DNA of 64,000 nt from Microglena sp. YARC (lineage: Eukaryota; Chlorophyta; Chlorophyceae; Chlamydomonadales; Chlamydomonadaceae), in NCBI GenBank assembly GCA_022414725.1, contig CM039466.1, forward strand, positions 37,671,936 through 37,735,935, in the 5' to 3' direction. Shown here piece by piece: positions 44,091-57,900 of the stretch. The translations under genes were made by a program, and so were the position numbers. How positions within the stretch are numbered: the first letter of the stretch is position 1; each line of letters starts with the position of its first letter. Below the pieces are notes generated by a model, which saw only the letters and a program-made list of their open reading frames with translations, had not been told where the DNA came from and did not search any database.

Positions 44091-45545
44091 CTTGCAGTGT
44101 GTGTATGTGTGTGTATTTTTGTTGTTGGTGGTGGGAGGCACAGATGGAGAGTGTGGGGAGGGTGTGTGCATCACACTGACTTGCAGTGTGTGTGTGTTGT
44201 GGTTTGTGTGAGTCAGAGGTGGAGAGTGTGGGGAGAATGTGTGCATCACACTGACTTGCATTGTGTGTGTTTTTGTTGTTGGTGGTGGGAGGCAGAGATG
44301 GAGAGTGTGGGGAGGCTGTGTGCATCACACTGAGTTGCATTATGTGTGTGTGTTGTTGCTGTTTGTGGGAGGCAGAGATGGAGAGTGTGGGGAGGGTGTG
44401 AGAATTACACTGACTCTCAGTCAACCACAGTAGCCTCAGACCTATACCTAATTCCTACTTGTGATACAGCTGCTTTGCTATGTACAGTACCTGCTGTACA
44501 CGTGTACTACACCTGCCTTGCATGTGTGATGCGCATGCTTTGCATATGCGCTACACTTATTTCACACATGCACTGCGCGTGCCTTACATGTGTGATGTGC
44601 ATGTACTGCATCTGCCTTACATGTGTGATGTACATGTACTACACCTGCCTTACATGTGTGATGCACATGCTTTGCACATGTGTGTTACACCTACTTCACA
44701 CATGTGCATCACCTATGTACTACACCTGCTCTCCATGTGTGATACACATGTTTCGCACATGTGCGCTACACCTACGTACCTGATATACATGCTTCACCTA
44801 TGTACTGCACCTGCTGTACACATGTACTACATCTGTTTACATGTGTGATGCACATGCTTCGCCCAGACGCGGGTTCTACTAATAGGCCCAAGTGGTACAA
44901 CATGCTTGGCACACGGAAGACTAAAAACCTGCACTATGTACTCTGCACACTCTGCCTTGGTACTGTATCCTATGCATGCGGTTGTGAATGTCGTACTGGT
45001 AGCCCAGGCTCGGGGTCAAGCAATAGACACCCGTGCTGCATGCCTGACTCACGGAAACCTACAAACCTGCACTATGTGCTCTGTACACTCTGCCTAACTC
45101 CTATATCCTATGCATAGGGTTGTGAATGTCGTACTGGTAGCCCAGACTCGGGTTCTACCAATAGACTCAAGTGGTGCCGCATGCTTGACGCTCAGCAAAC
45201 TACTAACCTGCACTATGTACCCTGCACACTCTGCCTTGGTACTTTATCATATGCATAGGGTTATCAATGTTGTACTGGTATCCCAGACTCGGGTCCTACC
45301 AACAGGCCCAAGTGGCACAACATGCTTGGTGCATGGAAAACTACAAACCTGCACCATGTACTCTTCACACTCTGCATTAGTACTCAATCATATGCATGTG
45401 GTTGTCCATGTCGTACTGGTCCCCAGAATTATCGTACTATATATTGAAGGATATCAAAGTTCTCAAGTACGATATATTGAAGGATATCAAAGTTCTCAAG
45501 TACGATATATTGAAGGATATCAAAGTTCTCAAGTACGATATATCA
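44090..45545. repeat. Four consecutive tandem arrays
   Basis: 44090-44415: ~80-bp units with GAGATGGAGAGTGTGGGGAG and CATCACACTGACTTGCA. 44500-44860: TACATGTGTGATGTGCATGT units. 44870-45425: four ~140-bp units with GCACTATGTACTCTGCACAC and GTCGTACTGGTAGCCCAGA. 45430-45545: three exact 33-bp units with AAGGATATCAAAGTTCTCAA. All intergenic, none coding. Confidence 0.92.
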
Positions 45546-45669
45546 TGGCTATCGATATCAGACAATAAAGTATGACGAAGACAACTGTTTAAGTGTCCAG
45601 ACAGACTGAGCAGTGCGGTAAGAAAATCCCGTTCCTTAACGTCCTAGGCCTACAGGACGAGCTTAGAGT

Positions 45670-45875
45670 AATGATAATGATAACGCCTGGTGGGGCGTGG
45701 TATTAAGGGAGCCTCGTCTTTCAGCATTAGGGACCGGGATGCTACTTGGACAAAGCTACCTGGACAAAGCTACCATGGCGGTTGACAGTGATTGCGAACA
45801 CTAAAGCGCACGCGTGGGGGTTCGAACCCGGCAATCTCTTCGTTCAAGGTGCTCTGATTAAACCATTCGTCGAAA
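45670..45875 (-). mobile_element. tRNA-related SINE-like element, copy 1
   Basis: On the minus strand it carries TGGTTTAATCAGAGCACC (box A-like) and, about 30 bases later, GGGTTCGAACCCCC (box B). It then shares GGCTCCCTTAATACCACGCC and CACCAGGCGTTATCATTA with 60700-60910. Two internal Pol III-like boxes plus a shared non-tRNA body fit a tRNA-derived SINE. No complete cloverleaf is formed. Confidence 0.65.
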
Positions 45876-45935
45876 CGGGGATCCAAGCTTAGATTGTAGT
45901 GCAGTCAATCCAGGCCTGTGCCTTGCACGTTATTT

Positions 45936-46143
45936 TTTGCGGCGCCCTCTCTTCAAGAGGGCGGGAGCCCCCAGGGATACCCATTTGTCCGACCGACCGA
46001 CCGCGACCGTCTGACCGAGATGAAGCCTGACACGTAAGCCAACGGTCTCGTAACTAACTCGCTTCTGTTGCCACCTTTCGCTCTGTCGGGAACACCTCTC
46101 AGCCAATTTTTAATGTCGCTTGCGACGCTGCATAGGACTTGTC
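45936..46143 (+). repeat. Dispersed element family A, copy 5
   Basis: TTTTTTGCGGCGCCCTCTCT with the TCAAGAGGGCGGGAGCCCC hairpin, CCCATTTGTCCGACCGACC, CGTAACTAACTCGCTTC, CGCTTGCGACGCTGCATAGG. It lies just beyond the stop codon of the minus-strand gene, so it may be in its 3' UTR. Confidence 0.92.
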
Positions 46144-46175
46144 TTTTTGGCTTGTAGCTAGAAACATAAACAGTC

Positions 46176-46533
46176 TCAGCGAGCTGGGCTTGTAGGTATT
46201 CCGAGCAACACATTGCTGACATCCTGACTTGACGCCGACAGCCCACTACCTGCAGCACCAGCTGTCAAGGGGGAAGCCAGGTTGTCAAAGGACTCCCAGT
46301 TCATGTTGGACCTAGCTGCCCTGGCGGCCTCACTGCCCTGGGCCTGCTTCCGCTTCCTGTAAGCTGCCAGCAGGAAGAACGCAAGGACAGCTAGGGCTAT
46401 GACTCCTAGGGAGACGCCAACTGCCGTGCCAATGACAGCAGAACTGCTACTGCCGCCACCGCCATCAGGGGCCTTGTAAGCGCTGCACCACGTGCACTCC
46501 TGCTCAGAATCGAATGTCATGGTGGCAAAGCCG
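46176..46533 (-). CDS. Pherophorin-like gene, last exon (TM helix and tail)
   Basis: Acceptor CACTGTGCAG. In phase 2 it continues as S-GFATMTFDSEQECTWCSA, YKAPDGGGGSSSS, then TM helix VGVSLGVIALAVLAFFLLA, basic AYRKRKQAQ, and a Ser/Ala-rich tail ending LLGIPTSPAR before the stop at 46176-46178. This predicts one pass with a cytoplasmic C-terminus. Confidence 0.88.
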
Positions 46534-48944
46534 CTGCACAGTGTTTTATAATGTATTTGAGTGTATAGGTGGGTATTGGTATAGGTGGGTATTGGTGGGT
46601 ACTAGAGTATACTACAGTGTATTAGACTGTAGTTGAGCATGACTGCAGCCACCGCCATCAAGAGCCTTGTAAGCGCACCATATGTACTCAAGTTCAGAAT
46701 CTAATGCCATGGTGACAAGGCCGCGGCACAGTGTTTTATACGGGTTTTGCGTGTGTAAGAGTGTATTATACGGTTTTGGATTGTATTCAATGGTTTTGGC
46801 GTGTCTTGGAATGTCTTGGTGTGTCTTATAGTGTATCTTATAGTGTAATTCAGTGTATTTGAGTGTATATTTGAGTGTATATTCGAGTGTCCTTCAATTT
46901 ATAAGAGTACACTTCAGTGTATTATAGTGCATATTATAGTGTACTTCAGTGCATTAGAGTGTATATTAGAGTGTATATTCGAGTGTACTTCAATTTATTA
47001 GAGTACACTTCAGTGTATTATAGTGTATCCCCACGTATTAGTGGTAGCATGAGTATGGGTGCGGACTGAACATACCTGAAGCAGGGGTCTCCGATAATGG
47101 CCACTACACAGTGCTTGTGAGTAAGAGTATGCTTGAGAGTATGATCCACGAGAATCGCGGAAGTGCTGGAATGCTCGTAATAGGCGACTTATGAGTATGA
47201 GTAGTAGCATGAGTATGAGTGCCGACTGAACATACCTGAAGCAGGGGTCTCCGATGATGGCCACCACACAGTGCTTGTGGGCATGAGTATGCGCGTGAGT
47301 ATGATCCACGATAATTACGTAAGGGATGGAGTGTTTTAAGAGGCGCTTATGAATTTGATGAGTATGAGTATGAGTAGTAGCATGAGTATGAGTGCAGTAT
47401 GAGTAGTAGCATGAGTATGAGTGCAGTATGAGTAGTAGCATGAGCATGAGTGCAGACTGAAGCAGGGTCTTGGATGATGGCCACTACACAGTGCTTGTGG
47501 GTATGAGTATGCTAGTGAGTCTGATCCACGATAATCGCGGAAGTGCTGGAATGCTCTTAATAGGCGACTTATGAGTATGAGTAGTAGCATGAGTATGAGT
47601 GCAGACTGAACATACCTGACACAGGGGTCTCCGATGATGGCCACTACACAGTGCTTGTGGGTATGCTTGAGAGTATGTGCTGGAATGCTCTTAACAGGTA
47701 GGTACGAGTAGTTGCATGAGTATAAGTATATGTGCAGACTGAGCATACCTGAAACAGGGGTCTCCGATGATGGCTACGACACAAGTTCCCGAAGTCTGGT
47801 CTGGAGTCGTCTTCATCCACCCAACATGCGCCTCCACCCACCCAACATGCACCTTGCTCGCATCCTGTGTAACATGTGACAGGCGATGGCCTTCGTAATT
47901 GCAGCGCAGAAGCCGCCTTCATCCACCCAATATGCCCCTCCATCTACCCAACCCTACCCAACATACCTGAAACAGGGGTCTCCGATGATTGCCACCACAC
48001 AAGTTCCAGGAGTCTGGGCTGGACTGACGCCCTGACGGCACACCTCTGACGGGTTTTTGGCGCCCCCAAGGCTGAAGCCGTACTGTACTGCCTCCCCTGC
48101 AGGTGCTGTGCCTGTCCAGGGCCAGGCAATACTGTGGGGAAGGAATGGAAGGGAAGGGAAGTAAAAAACCAGGGTGAGCCAAGGGAGGAAGAAACTTGCA
48201 CGTAGGCGAAGTTGCAAGGCATATAAATAAATGTATTGTGCAATAAATAAAGATGTACATACATACATTCGGCAATAAATAAATATAATGCATACTGCTA
48301 TACATAAATGCTTACTACAGTAAATCATTACCCAACTGCAATAAATCATTGCATACCCCCAAACCTACCAACACAACACCAGATACAATCTTACCCGTTT
48401 GCGATCATAGTGGCGCTTGGGTGGATCTCACCGCCTGCGTTCAACGCAGCAGCACCAGCCTCCGTGAGTAACACCATGAACTGCAGCTCCCCTGCTCCCT
48501 CCGTGCACCCCGTCGCCTGCCTCGAATGGTCCCGGAGCCGGAACTCAAACACAGTGCTGTCGCCTGGGTTGCTGAAGGCGGCAGAATCTAGGCGCACACA
48601 GCCATCCGCAATCGGCTTGTACTCGGAGCACAAGCCTTCGGACACCTCGGGCAAGGTGGTGGCTGGGGTGGGGATGATCACGTCCTCAGGTCCGAAGAAC
48701 ACGACGGAGTACACCGAAGGGCCGCGGATAATGGCTGCACAGGCTTTGCTACCCTGGCCGGGGAGGGCCCCGGGCTGGCAGAGCTCGGACAGGGGGATGT
48801 GGCGTGGGCTCTGGATGGTGGGGGGAGGGGGAGGGGGGTGTGTGGGTGGGTGGGGGGGGAGGGAGGGGGAGGGGGGGGTCAGGCTGGCAGAGCGCAGATT
48901 GAGGGATGTGGCGTGGGCTCTGGATGGTGGGGGGAGGGGGAGGT

Positions 48945-48975
<31 letters not shown>

Positions 48976-51900
48976 GGGGGAATGGTGGTGGTGGCGGCCA
49001 GGCTGGCAGAGCGCAGACAGAGGGATGTGGCGTGGGCTCTGGATGGCGGTGTGTGTGTGTGTGGTGGTGGTGGGATGGGTGATGGTGGGATGGGTGATGG
49101 TGGGATGGGTGATGGTGGGATGGGTGATGGTGGGATGGGTGATGGTGGGATGGGTGGTGGACTTGGGTGGGGGGTTGAGAAGAGTCGAGGTGGTAGTGGA
49201 TGCTTTTGGCCTTGTCTGAAGAACAGGGGCGGTGGGAGCCAACATGTGGTTACAACCTTGTGGGGTGAAAAGAAAAAGAAGAAGAAAAGTGTGCCTGGAT
49301 CGTGTAGAGCAGCGTGCTTTCATATAGTGGTCCGTAACTGAAGGTGCCAGAGATGTTGGCATGGTCTGAACAACAGGGGCTGTGGGAGCCAACAATGTGG
49401 AGCCAACATGTGGGTACAACCTCATGGGATGAAAAGAAGAAGAAGAAGAATATATAAACTAGAAGCATACCTGGATAGTGTAGAGCAGCGTGCCTTCAGA
49501 GAACGGTCCGTAGGTGAAGGTGACGGAGGCGTTCGCACCCTGGAAAAGGGTGCAGAGAGAATTGAATATGGTGCAGAAAGAATTGAATAGGGTGCAGAAA
49601 GAATTGAATAGGGTGCAGGGAGGATTTATAAGTCGTTTTGGGAAGAAATTCAAGTACAAAAATGATGGGTCCAAAAGGAGTGAAAAAAGCTGCGACGTTA
49701 AAAAATGGCGGAGAGTGATCGCGAGGAAGCGACAGGTGGCAACGGAAGCGAGTTAGTAACAAGACTGTTGGCTGACGTGTCGGGCTTCATCACGGTCAGA
49801 CAGATGGACGGACAAATGGGTAAACATGGGGCTCCCGCCCCCCAGAAGCTGCAAACGTCAAGGGATGCGGAAAATTGGCGGAGTGTGTTGGCAACGGAAT
49901 GAAAGGAGGCAACGGAACAAAAGGTGGCAACGGACTGGAGCTGACCAAAGGCAGTTAGTTATGAGACAGTAGGCTGACGTGTCAGGCTTATATTTTTCGG
50001 TCGGTCGGTCGGACGCACAAACGGACAACGGGGTAACCCTGGGGGCTCCCCCCCCCCAGAAGGGGGGGCTCCGCCCAAAAAGCTGCAAACATCAAGCCTA
50101 AAAAAACCTGGGGAGGGCTGACCCCCCCCATTGGTGGTTGTATGTATGTATGTATGTATGTACTTATATATATATTACAGCCCAGGAATAGCCACTTAGG
50201 GCTAAAGGGCCTTGCCCAAATTCCAGTTATCAAAACCAACTCTAGATTTTCAGGAGGAGCTAATTGAAATAAGCACTGGGTGAACTGGTCTTTAGAGCAA
50301 TTCAAGGGATGAACTGGGCAAACTGTTTCCGCGAGAACTCGTACTTCGTAATTTGTCGAGAATTTCGGCCTGGAAATCCGACAATTCTCGACAATTTGGC
50401 CTGGAATTCTCGACAATTCTCGACGAAGTACGAACCGTTTGTCCAGTTCATCCCCTGAATTGCCATAACAAGTGGTAAGCATACAACTCTAAACCCAAAA
50501 CTGGTCTGCAACAAATGGGAAGCATGATCAGGGGGATGACAGACCATAGGCAACGCCATTCAAACTGACCCCTCTGTGACGTTGGTTTGTGTTGGGAGAC
50601 CCACCTCCTGGAGTGAAAGTCCTTTCACAACTCCCCCTCCCCCCACACCCTATAGGTGGTGCCCCAGCAAGTAAACGGGCTGGCCCCTCAACCTCACGCC
50701 TCGTAATCAGACGTACTTTTTATTTATTTTATTGTTAGCATGATGCCCAAAATGAAAGGCCTGAGTCCTAGTGCTATGCAGACATCCACATGTTGACCAG
50801 GAATCCAGGAATAGCCACTCTAGGATGTAGATGAACCGGTGGGCTACTCAACTTTTCTGAAATCAGGCTTGAGTAGCCCACCCGGCTGCACAATCTTGCC
50901 TGGAAAGATCTGAAATAAAAAACACTGACTGGGAACAGCCGCCTTAGGATGATGAGAAGAATTACCTGGCTGACGCTTGTTCTGTGTGGGGTGGGTGATG
51001 TGGGGTGGGTGATGTGGGGTGGTGATGTGGGGTGGGTGATGTGGGGTGGGTGATGTGGGGTGGGTGATGTGGGGTGGGTGATGTGGGGTGGGTGATGTGG
51101 GGTGGGTGACGTGGGTGGGTGATGTGGGGTGGGTGATGTGGGGTGGGTGACGTGGGGTGGGTGATGTGGGTGTGGGTGAATGTGGGGTGGGTGATGTGGG
51201 GTGGGTGATGTGGGGTGGTGACGTGGGGTGGGTGATGTGGGGGTGAGTGATGTGGGTGTGGGTGATGTGAGGTGGGTGTTGTGGGGTGGGTGATGTGGGG
51301 TGGGTGATGTGGGATGGGTGATGTGGGTGTGGGTGATGTGAGGTGGGTGATGTGGGGTGGGGTGACGTGGGGTGGGGGTGAATGTGGGGTGGGTGATGTG
51401 GGGTGTGTGATGTGGGGTGGGTGATGTGAGGTGGGTGATGTGGGGTGGGGTGATGTGGGGTGGGTGATGTGGGGTGGGTGATGTGGGGGGTGGGTGGGTG
51501 TGGGGTGGGTGATGTGGGGTGTGTGATGTGGGGTGTGTGATGTGGGGTGGGTGATGTAAGGTGGGTGGTGTGGGTGGGTGATGTGGGGTGTGTGATGTGG
51601 GTGTGTGATGTGGGGTGTGTGATGTGGGGTGTGTGATGTAGGGTGTGTGATGTGGGGTCAGTGGTGTGGGGTGGGTGATGTGGGGTGGGTGATGTGGGGT
51701 GGGTATTTTGGGGTGGGGGACGGTGGGAGGGTGGGGTTGGGGTGTGGTAGTGTGGGAAATTTGCAGTTTGTGGGGGGGACCAGCACGCCAGGAGTCTGAA
51801 AGAGACGGACAGGCTTCGTCTCGGTCGCACGCGTGTTGGTCGCACAAACCAACAAACACACAACGGGTGACCCTGGGGGCTCCCTCCCCCCAGAAGAGGG

Positions 51901-54900
51901 GGCTCCGCCAAAAAGCATTACCTGGAAGAGTGTGTAGCCCTGGCTGTTTGGATCAGAGTCCTCCAGGATGAAGAAGAGGTCGGAGGCGAGGGAGGGGTTG
52001 ATGAAAAGGGTCCAGCCACACACGTCCTGGCAGTGGGCTTTGGAACAGGAGGCGCTGTTGTGGTCTGAGACCATGAAGGTAAAGGAGTTGCCCACGGTGG
52101 CAGGCCCCTCGTAGTACTGGAGGGCCATGGATGTGTCTGGTAGCTGTGCCTGGAGGGTGGGGCTGCAGGGGCAGTAGGGGGAAGCTGGTCAGCACTTGGG
52201 TATAGAGAGGGAGTGACGGTGGGTATATCAGTGGGAGGGAAGGAGGGTCATGGAGGTGTGTGGGAGCGGTGCCTGGAGGGTGTCGCTGCAGGGGCAGTAG
52301 GGGGAAGCTGGTCAGCACTTGGGTATAGGGGGTTTAGGTGGTTTAGGGCACGTCCTGGCAGTGGGCCATGGAACAGGAGGCGCTGTTGTGGTCTGAGAGC
52401 ATGAAAGTAAAGGAGTTGCCCATGGTGGTAGGCCCCTCATAGTACTGGAGGGCCATAGATGTGTCTGGTAGCTGTGCCTGGAGGGTGGGGCTGCAGGGGC
52501 AGTAGGGGGAAGCTGGTTAGCACTTGGGTTTAGGTGGTTTAACCCACTTGGGTTTAGGTGGTTTAACCCACTTGACAAAAAAGAGCCCTGAATTCCTCAT
52601 ACCAACTGTGTTACCACAACCACTACCATATGTACCACTCCAACCTGCAGGTGCCAGGCTCTATGGGATTTTATTTCTGCCCCCCCCCCTCGTATAAAAG
52701 CATTAAAAAGCACTAAAACGCTGTCCCTGGAGGAGGCCTAAAACCGTAAAGCTAGAAAAAACCCACTTGAAAAAAAAGAGCCCTGAGTTCCCCCTACCTA
52801 CCTGCAGGTGCTGGGCTGGATGGGGGGGGAGGGTGCGACGGTGGGAGAACCAGTGGGAGGGTGTTGGTGGCGGCGGGCGTTGTCGGCGTCTGGGGGGGAT
52901 GGGGGGGCGACTGGGCAAGCACCGAGGGCGGTGCGAGGTGGGAATCAATCCCAGGTGGCGTGGGCGGAGAAGGCGGAGGTGGGGAGAGCACGTTCTCGCC
53001 CTGGGTAACGGAGTTGGTTGAGTCGGTTGGGCAGCAGAAGGGGGCGGTTGAGCTGAAGGTGTAGGAGCAGGAGCCCAGGCTAGGGTCGGTATCCGCAGCC
53101 AGGGCGCAGAGGTCAGGAACGGCGCTCGGGACACCAGCCGCCAGGCGTACCGTAACGATGAGGGGCAGGCCCAGGTCAGGAACCATGGAGCGTGTGATGG
53201 CCAGGTTGTTAATAATCAAGTTGTTGTAAGCGGCGGCGGCGCTTGTGGTTGCTGTGGTGCTCGCTGGAGAGAGGGAGAAGGGCACGACATAGCTTCCCAG
53301 CTCGAGACTCTGGATCTCGGCTTCTGAGGACACTGCGAGCTGGATGGCGTTGATGTCCATGTCACAGCACGTGTTGACTGCAGCTGCATCCTCACAGCTG
53401 CCCAGTGCAGACAGCACGAAGGTGTAGTTGGATAGCAGGCTGGCCTGGGTGCCTGAGAAGGGAGTAGGGGGAAGCTGGTCAGCACTTAGCTGGTCAGCAC
53501 TTGGGTTTAGGTGGTTTAGATTTAGGTGTTTAGTTTTAGGTGTTTTTGGCTTCGGGTTTGGGGTGTAGGATTTACTGATTAGGTGGTTTAGGTGGTTAAT
53601 GAAAATAAGTGCTGACCAGCTAAGTCCTAGCCAGCTAAGTTCTGGCCAGATAAGTGTTTGACCAGATAAGTGCTAACCATTGTTGCGTGCAGACGACATA
53701 TTGGACAAGACCAAAACCCGCCTCCAGGGGGATGACAAGCCCCCCCCCCCCCTATTGGTGGTGGGTCCCAGTGCAAGCAAACGGGCTGGCCCCTTCAACC
53801 TCACGCCTCGAAATAAGGCAGACTATTTATTTATTTACTGACCAGCGAAGTGCAGACCAGCTATTGAATTAATTCACTATTTATTTATTTGATATTAATT
53901 AATTTACCATTTATTTATTTACTATTTATTTATTTGATATTTATTTAATATTTATCCACCATTTATTTATTTTACTGAGCAGCTTTCCCCTATTAAATGA
54001 CTTTTTACTTATTTATTTACTTATCAGCTCCCCCCTATTTACTGATTTTTTATTTATTTATTTACTTATCAGCTCCCCCCTATTGACTGACTTTGTATTT
54101 ATTTACTATGTATTTATTCACTGACCAGCTCCCCCCTATTTACTCGTTTTTTTATTTATTTACTATTTATTTCTTTACTGACCAGCTCCCTCCTATTTAC
54201 TGACTACTTATTTATTATACTATTTATTATACTATTTATTATACTCTTTATTATACTATACACTATTTCTGTATCTGCTATTTATTTACTTACTATTTAC
54301 TTAATATTTTTTTTTACTATTTATTCATTTATATATTTGCTGACCAGCTCCCCCCTACCTGAGAAGGGCGCTGTCACACTCTGGAGGGCGAGTCTGAAGC
54401 CGCTGCTTGCAGCACTAGCGGTGCACTGCACTGGCGGCGGAGCTCGGGTCAAAGGCGGTGTGTCTGCGGGGGGGGGGGCCTGGGACAAGCCTTGGGGCAG
54501 CAGCACGGCTGGGTCCCTGGCAGTGCCACCCTCTACGATGATGTTGCACAGGCCGTTGACTGGGGCCGTGTCTGAGAGTGCGCACAGGCTGTCGGTGTCG
54601 CTGTTGACGGTGAGGGTGATGATGGCGCCTGCGTCGGTGTCGGTGTGTGGTGGTGTATGGTGGTGGTGGTGTGTGTGGTGTGTGTGTTGTGGTGGTGAAT
54701 GTTGGTGGGTGTCTGAGAGCGCGCACAGGTTGTCGCTGTTGACAGGGTGAGGGTGATGATGGCGCCTGCGTCGGTCTGTGGTGGTGTGTGTTGTGAGTGT
54801 GTGTGGTGTGTTTGTGGTGTGTGTGGTGTGTGGGTAGGTGTGTGGTGCTGTGTTTGGTGGACAGGGGGGGGGGGGGGGGGGGGGGGGACTTGTTGACTGG

Positions 54901-57900
54901 GGGCCGTGTCTGAGAGTGCGCACAGGCTGTCGGTGTCGGTGTCGCTGTTGAAGGTTGAAAGGTGAGATGCCACCTGCGGTCTGGGCTGTGTGTGTTGGTG
55001 ATGATGGCGCCTGCGTCGGTGTGTTGTGTGTGTTTGTGGTGGTGGGTGTGTTCGGTGGTGTGGGGAAGGTGTGTGTATGGTGGGGGGTATGGTGAGGTGT
55101 GTGGTGTGTGGTGGGTGGTTGGTGGTGTGGTGGTGTATTTGGTGGATGGGGGGGGGGGGGGGATGTGGGGGGGGGGACTTGTTGACTGGGGCCATGTAAA
55201 ATATAAGAACATAAAATATGTAATATGCTTAACACCTCGAATCGCCGGTTGCTCTCGTCAAAATAAAACGTTTGCATTCTCTGTCAGTACGGTATTTTCT
55301 TAATTTAACACTCACCTGCGGTGGGGAGGCCCGGGGTGTGGTGTGTGTGTGGTGTGCAGTGGTGGTGTGTATGTGGTGTGCAGTGGTGGTGTGTGTGTGG
55401 TTGGTGGTGTGTGTGTGTGGTGTGCAGTGTGGTGTGTATGTGGTGTGTGTGTGTGGTGGTGTGTGGTGTGGTGTGGCAGTGGTGGTGTGTGTGTGGTGTG
55501 CGGTGGTGGTGGTGTGTGCGTTGTGGTGTGTGTGTGTGGTGTGCGTTGGTGGTGTGTGTGTGGTGTGCGTGGTGGTGGTGTTGTGTGTGGTGGTGTGTCT
55601 GTGGTGTGCGGTGGTGGTGTGTGTGTGGTGTGCGGTAATGGTGTGTGTGTGGTGTGCGTTGATGGTATGTGTGTGGTGTGCGGTGGTGATGTGCGATGAA
55701 GCCTGACACGTCAGCCAACATGCTAATAACTAACTTGCTTCCGTTGCCACCTGTCGCTCCCTCGCAATCACCCTCTGCCATTTTTTAGCGTCGCAGGCGA
55801 CGTTGCATAGAACTTGTTACCACTGGTGGTTGGCCCCAGTGCAAGGAAACGGGCTGCCCCCCTCAACCACGCGCCTGGTAATAATGCGTGCTATGTATTC
55901 TGGGGGCAGGGTTCCAAAATGTATCCTGGGGGCCGGCTCCCTCAACCACGCGCCTGGTAATACTGCGTGCTTTGTATTCTGGGGGCAGGGTTTTATATCA
56001 TCAGCTATAAAGAAGATTTTATATTAAGGGTGGTCCCAATTTGAGGTAATAAAGTAAAACAATTGGGGCAATGAAGAGAAACAATTGGGGTAATAAAGCA
56101 AAACAATTTGGGGTAATAAGGTAAAGCAATTTGGGGTAATAAGGTACAACAATTTGGGGTAATAAAGTAAAAAAAATTGGGGTAATCAAGTAAAAAAATT
56201 GGGGTAATGGAGTAAACAATTGGGGTAATCAAGGCATAATAAAGTAAACAAATTGGGTTAATGAAGCTTTAATAAAGTAAAACAACCAGGTAATAAAGTA
56301 AACAACTGGGGTAATAAAGTAAAACAATGGGGGTAATAAAGAACTATTTATTAATTTATCACTCACCTGAGTCGGGGAGGCCAGAGAGTGCCTCTGTGAG
56401 GGACAGCCGGAATCCCAAAGCGCTCTGCTCTACCTCCACTGCTGAGGGGCTCCCGTTGAGCGTGGCGTGGACCACTTGCAGGTTGGGGTCTGCAGGGGGG
56501 GTAAGGGGAGGGACAGGGGTCAATGGAGGGGCGTGCATGTGGGTATGGGTAAGGGCTCTGCTGCACCTGCACTGCTCAGGGGTTCCTGTTGAGCGTTGCG
56601 TGTACAACGTGCAGGTTGGGGTTTGCAGGGGTAGGGGTAAGGGGAGGGACAGGGGTAAATGGAGGGGCGTGCATGTGGGTATGGGTAAGGGCTCTGCTGT
56701 CCCTGCACTGCTCAGGGGCTCCTGTTGAGCGTTGCGTGTACAACGTGCAGGTTGGGGTTTGCAGGGGTAGGGGTAAGGGGAGGGGCATGCGTGTGGGTAT
56801 GGGTAAGTGGAGGGGCAGGGGTAAGGGTAAGGGCATGCGTTTGGGTGTGGGTATGTGTAAAGGCTCTGCGGCACCTGCACTGCTGAGGAGCTGCCATTGA
56901 GCGTGGCGTGTACCACATGCGGGGGGGATCTACAGGGGGGGGGGGGGGGGGGGGGTAAGGGGAGGGCATGCGTGAGGGTATGGGTAAGGGGAGGGACAGG
57001 GGTAAAGGGAGGGGCGTGCATGTGGTATGGTAAGAGCTCTGCTGTACCTCCACTGCTGAGGAGCTCCCGTTGAGCGTGGCGTGTACCACTTACGGTTGGG
57101 GTCTGCAGGGGGGGGGGGGGGGGTAAGGGAGAGGAGGGGCATGCGTGTGGGTATGGTAAGGCACTGCTGCCCTGGAATTTGCTGACTTTAGCTCAGTATT
57201 GGCGGTAGTTGGCTGTGTTGGGGGGGCTCCTGTTGAGCGTGACGTGCACCACTTGCAAGTTTGGGTCAGCAGGGCCAGGGGTAAGGGGAGGGGCATGCGT
57301 GTGGATATGTGTACGGGCTCTGCGGCACCTGCACTGCTGAGTGGCTACTATTGAGCGTGGCGTGTACCACTCGCAAGTTGGGGTCTGCAGGGCCAGGGGT
57401 AAGGGGAGGGGCATGCGTGTGGATATGTGTACGGGCTCTGCCGCACCTGCGCTGCTGAGTGGCTACTAATGAGCGTGGCGTGTATCACTTGCAGGCTGGG
57501 GTCTGTAGGGGTACGGGTATGGGGAGGGGCATGCGTGTGGGTGTAGGTAAGGGCTACGTGGCACCTGCACTCTGAGGACTCCGTCTTTGAGCGTGGCGTT
57601 TACCCCATCTGCCTGGCAGACCCGGTGGTAGCAGGTGGGCCAGGACACAGTCCACCACATCCAAGTCTTACACGCTCCCCGCCAATCAACGAGTGTCTGA
57701 ACATCTGCCTGCTTGCCCCCCCCCACCCACCCACCCACCAAGTCTCACCAGCATTGATCCAGAGAGTCTGAATATCTACCTGCCCCCCCCCACACACACA
57801 CACCCCGGCACAGCAACACACCACACACTCCCCCCCCCCCACACAAAATCACACGTCCAAGTATGACCAACATCAATCCAGAGTGTCTAAAGAACCATCT

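Noticed and set aside
45785..45870. Functional tRNA gene at the box A/B motifs
   Set aside because: The acceptor stem and anticodon arm cannot be paired into a standard cloverleaf, and the sequence continues into a body shared with 60700-60910, as in a SINE.
50774..51911. His/Pro/Thr-rich minus-strand frames of about 350 codons
   Set aside because: Translation of the GGGTGATGTG minisatellite; they start and end in unrelated element and exon sequence.
54321..55212. Long minus-strand frames including PPPPPP runs
   Set aside because: Only 54359-54628 is exon. The rest translates TG-rich spacer and G-runs; the apparent Pro-rich protein in other frames lacks the conserved AIITLTV reading.
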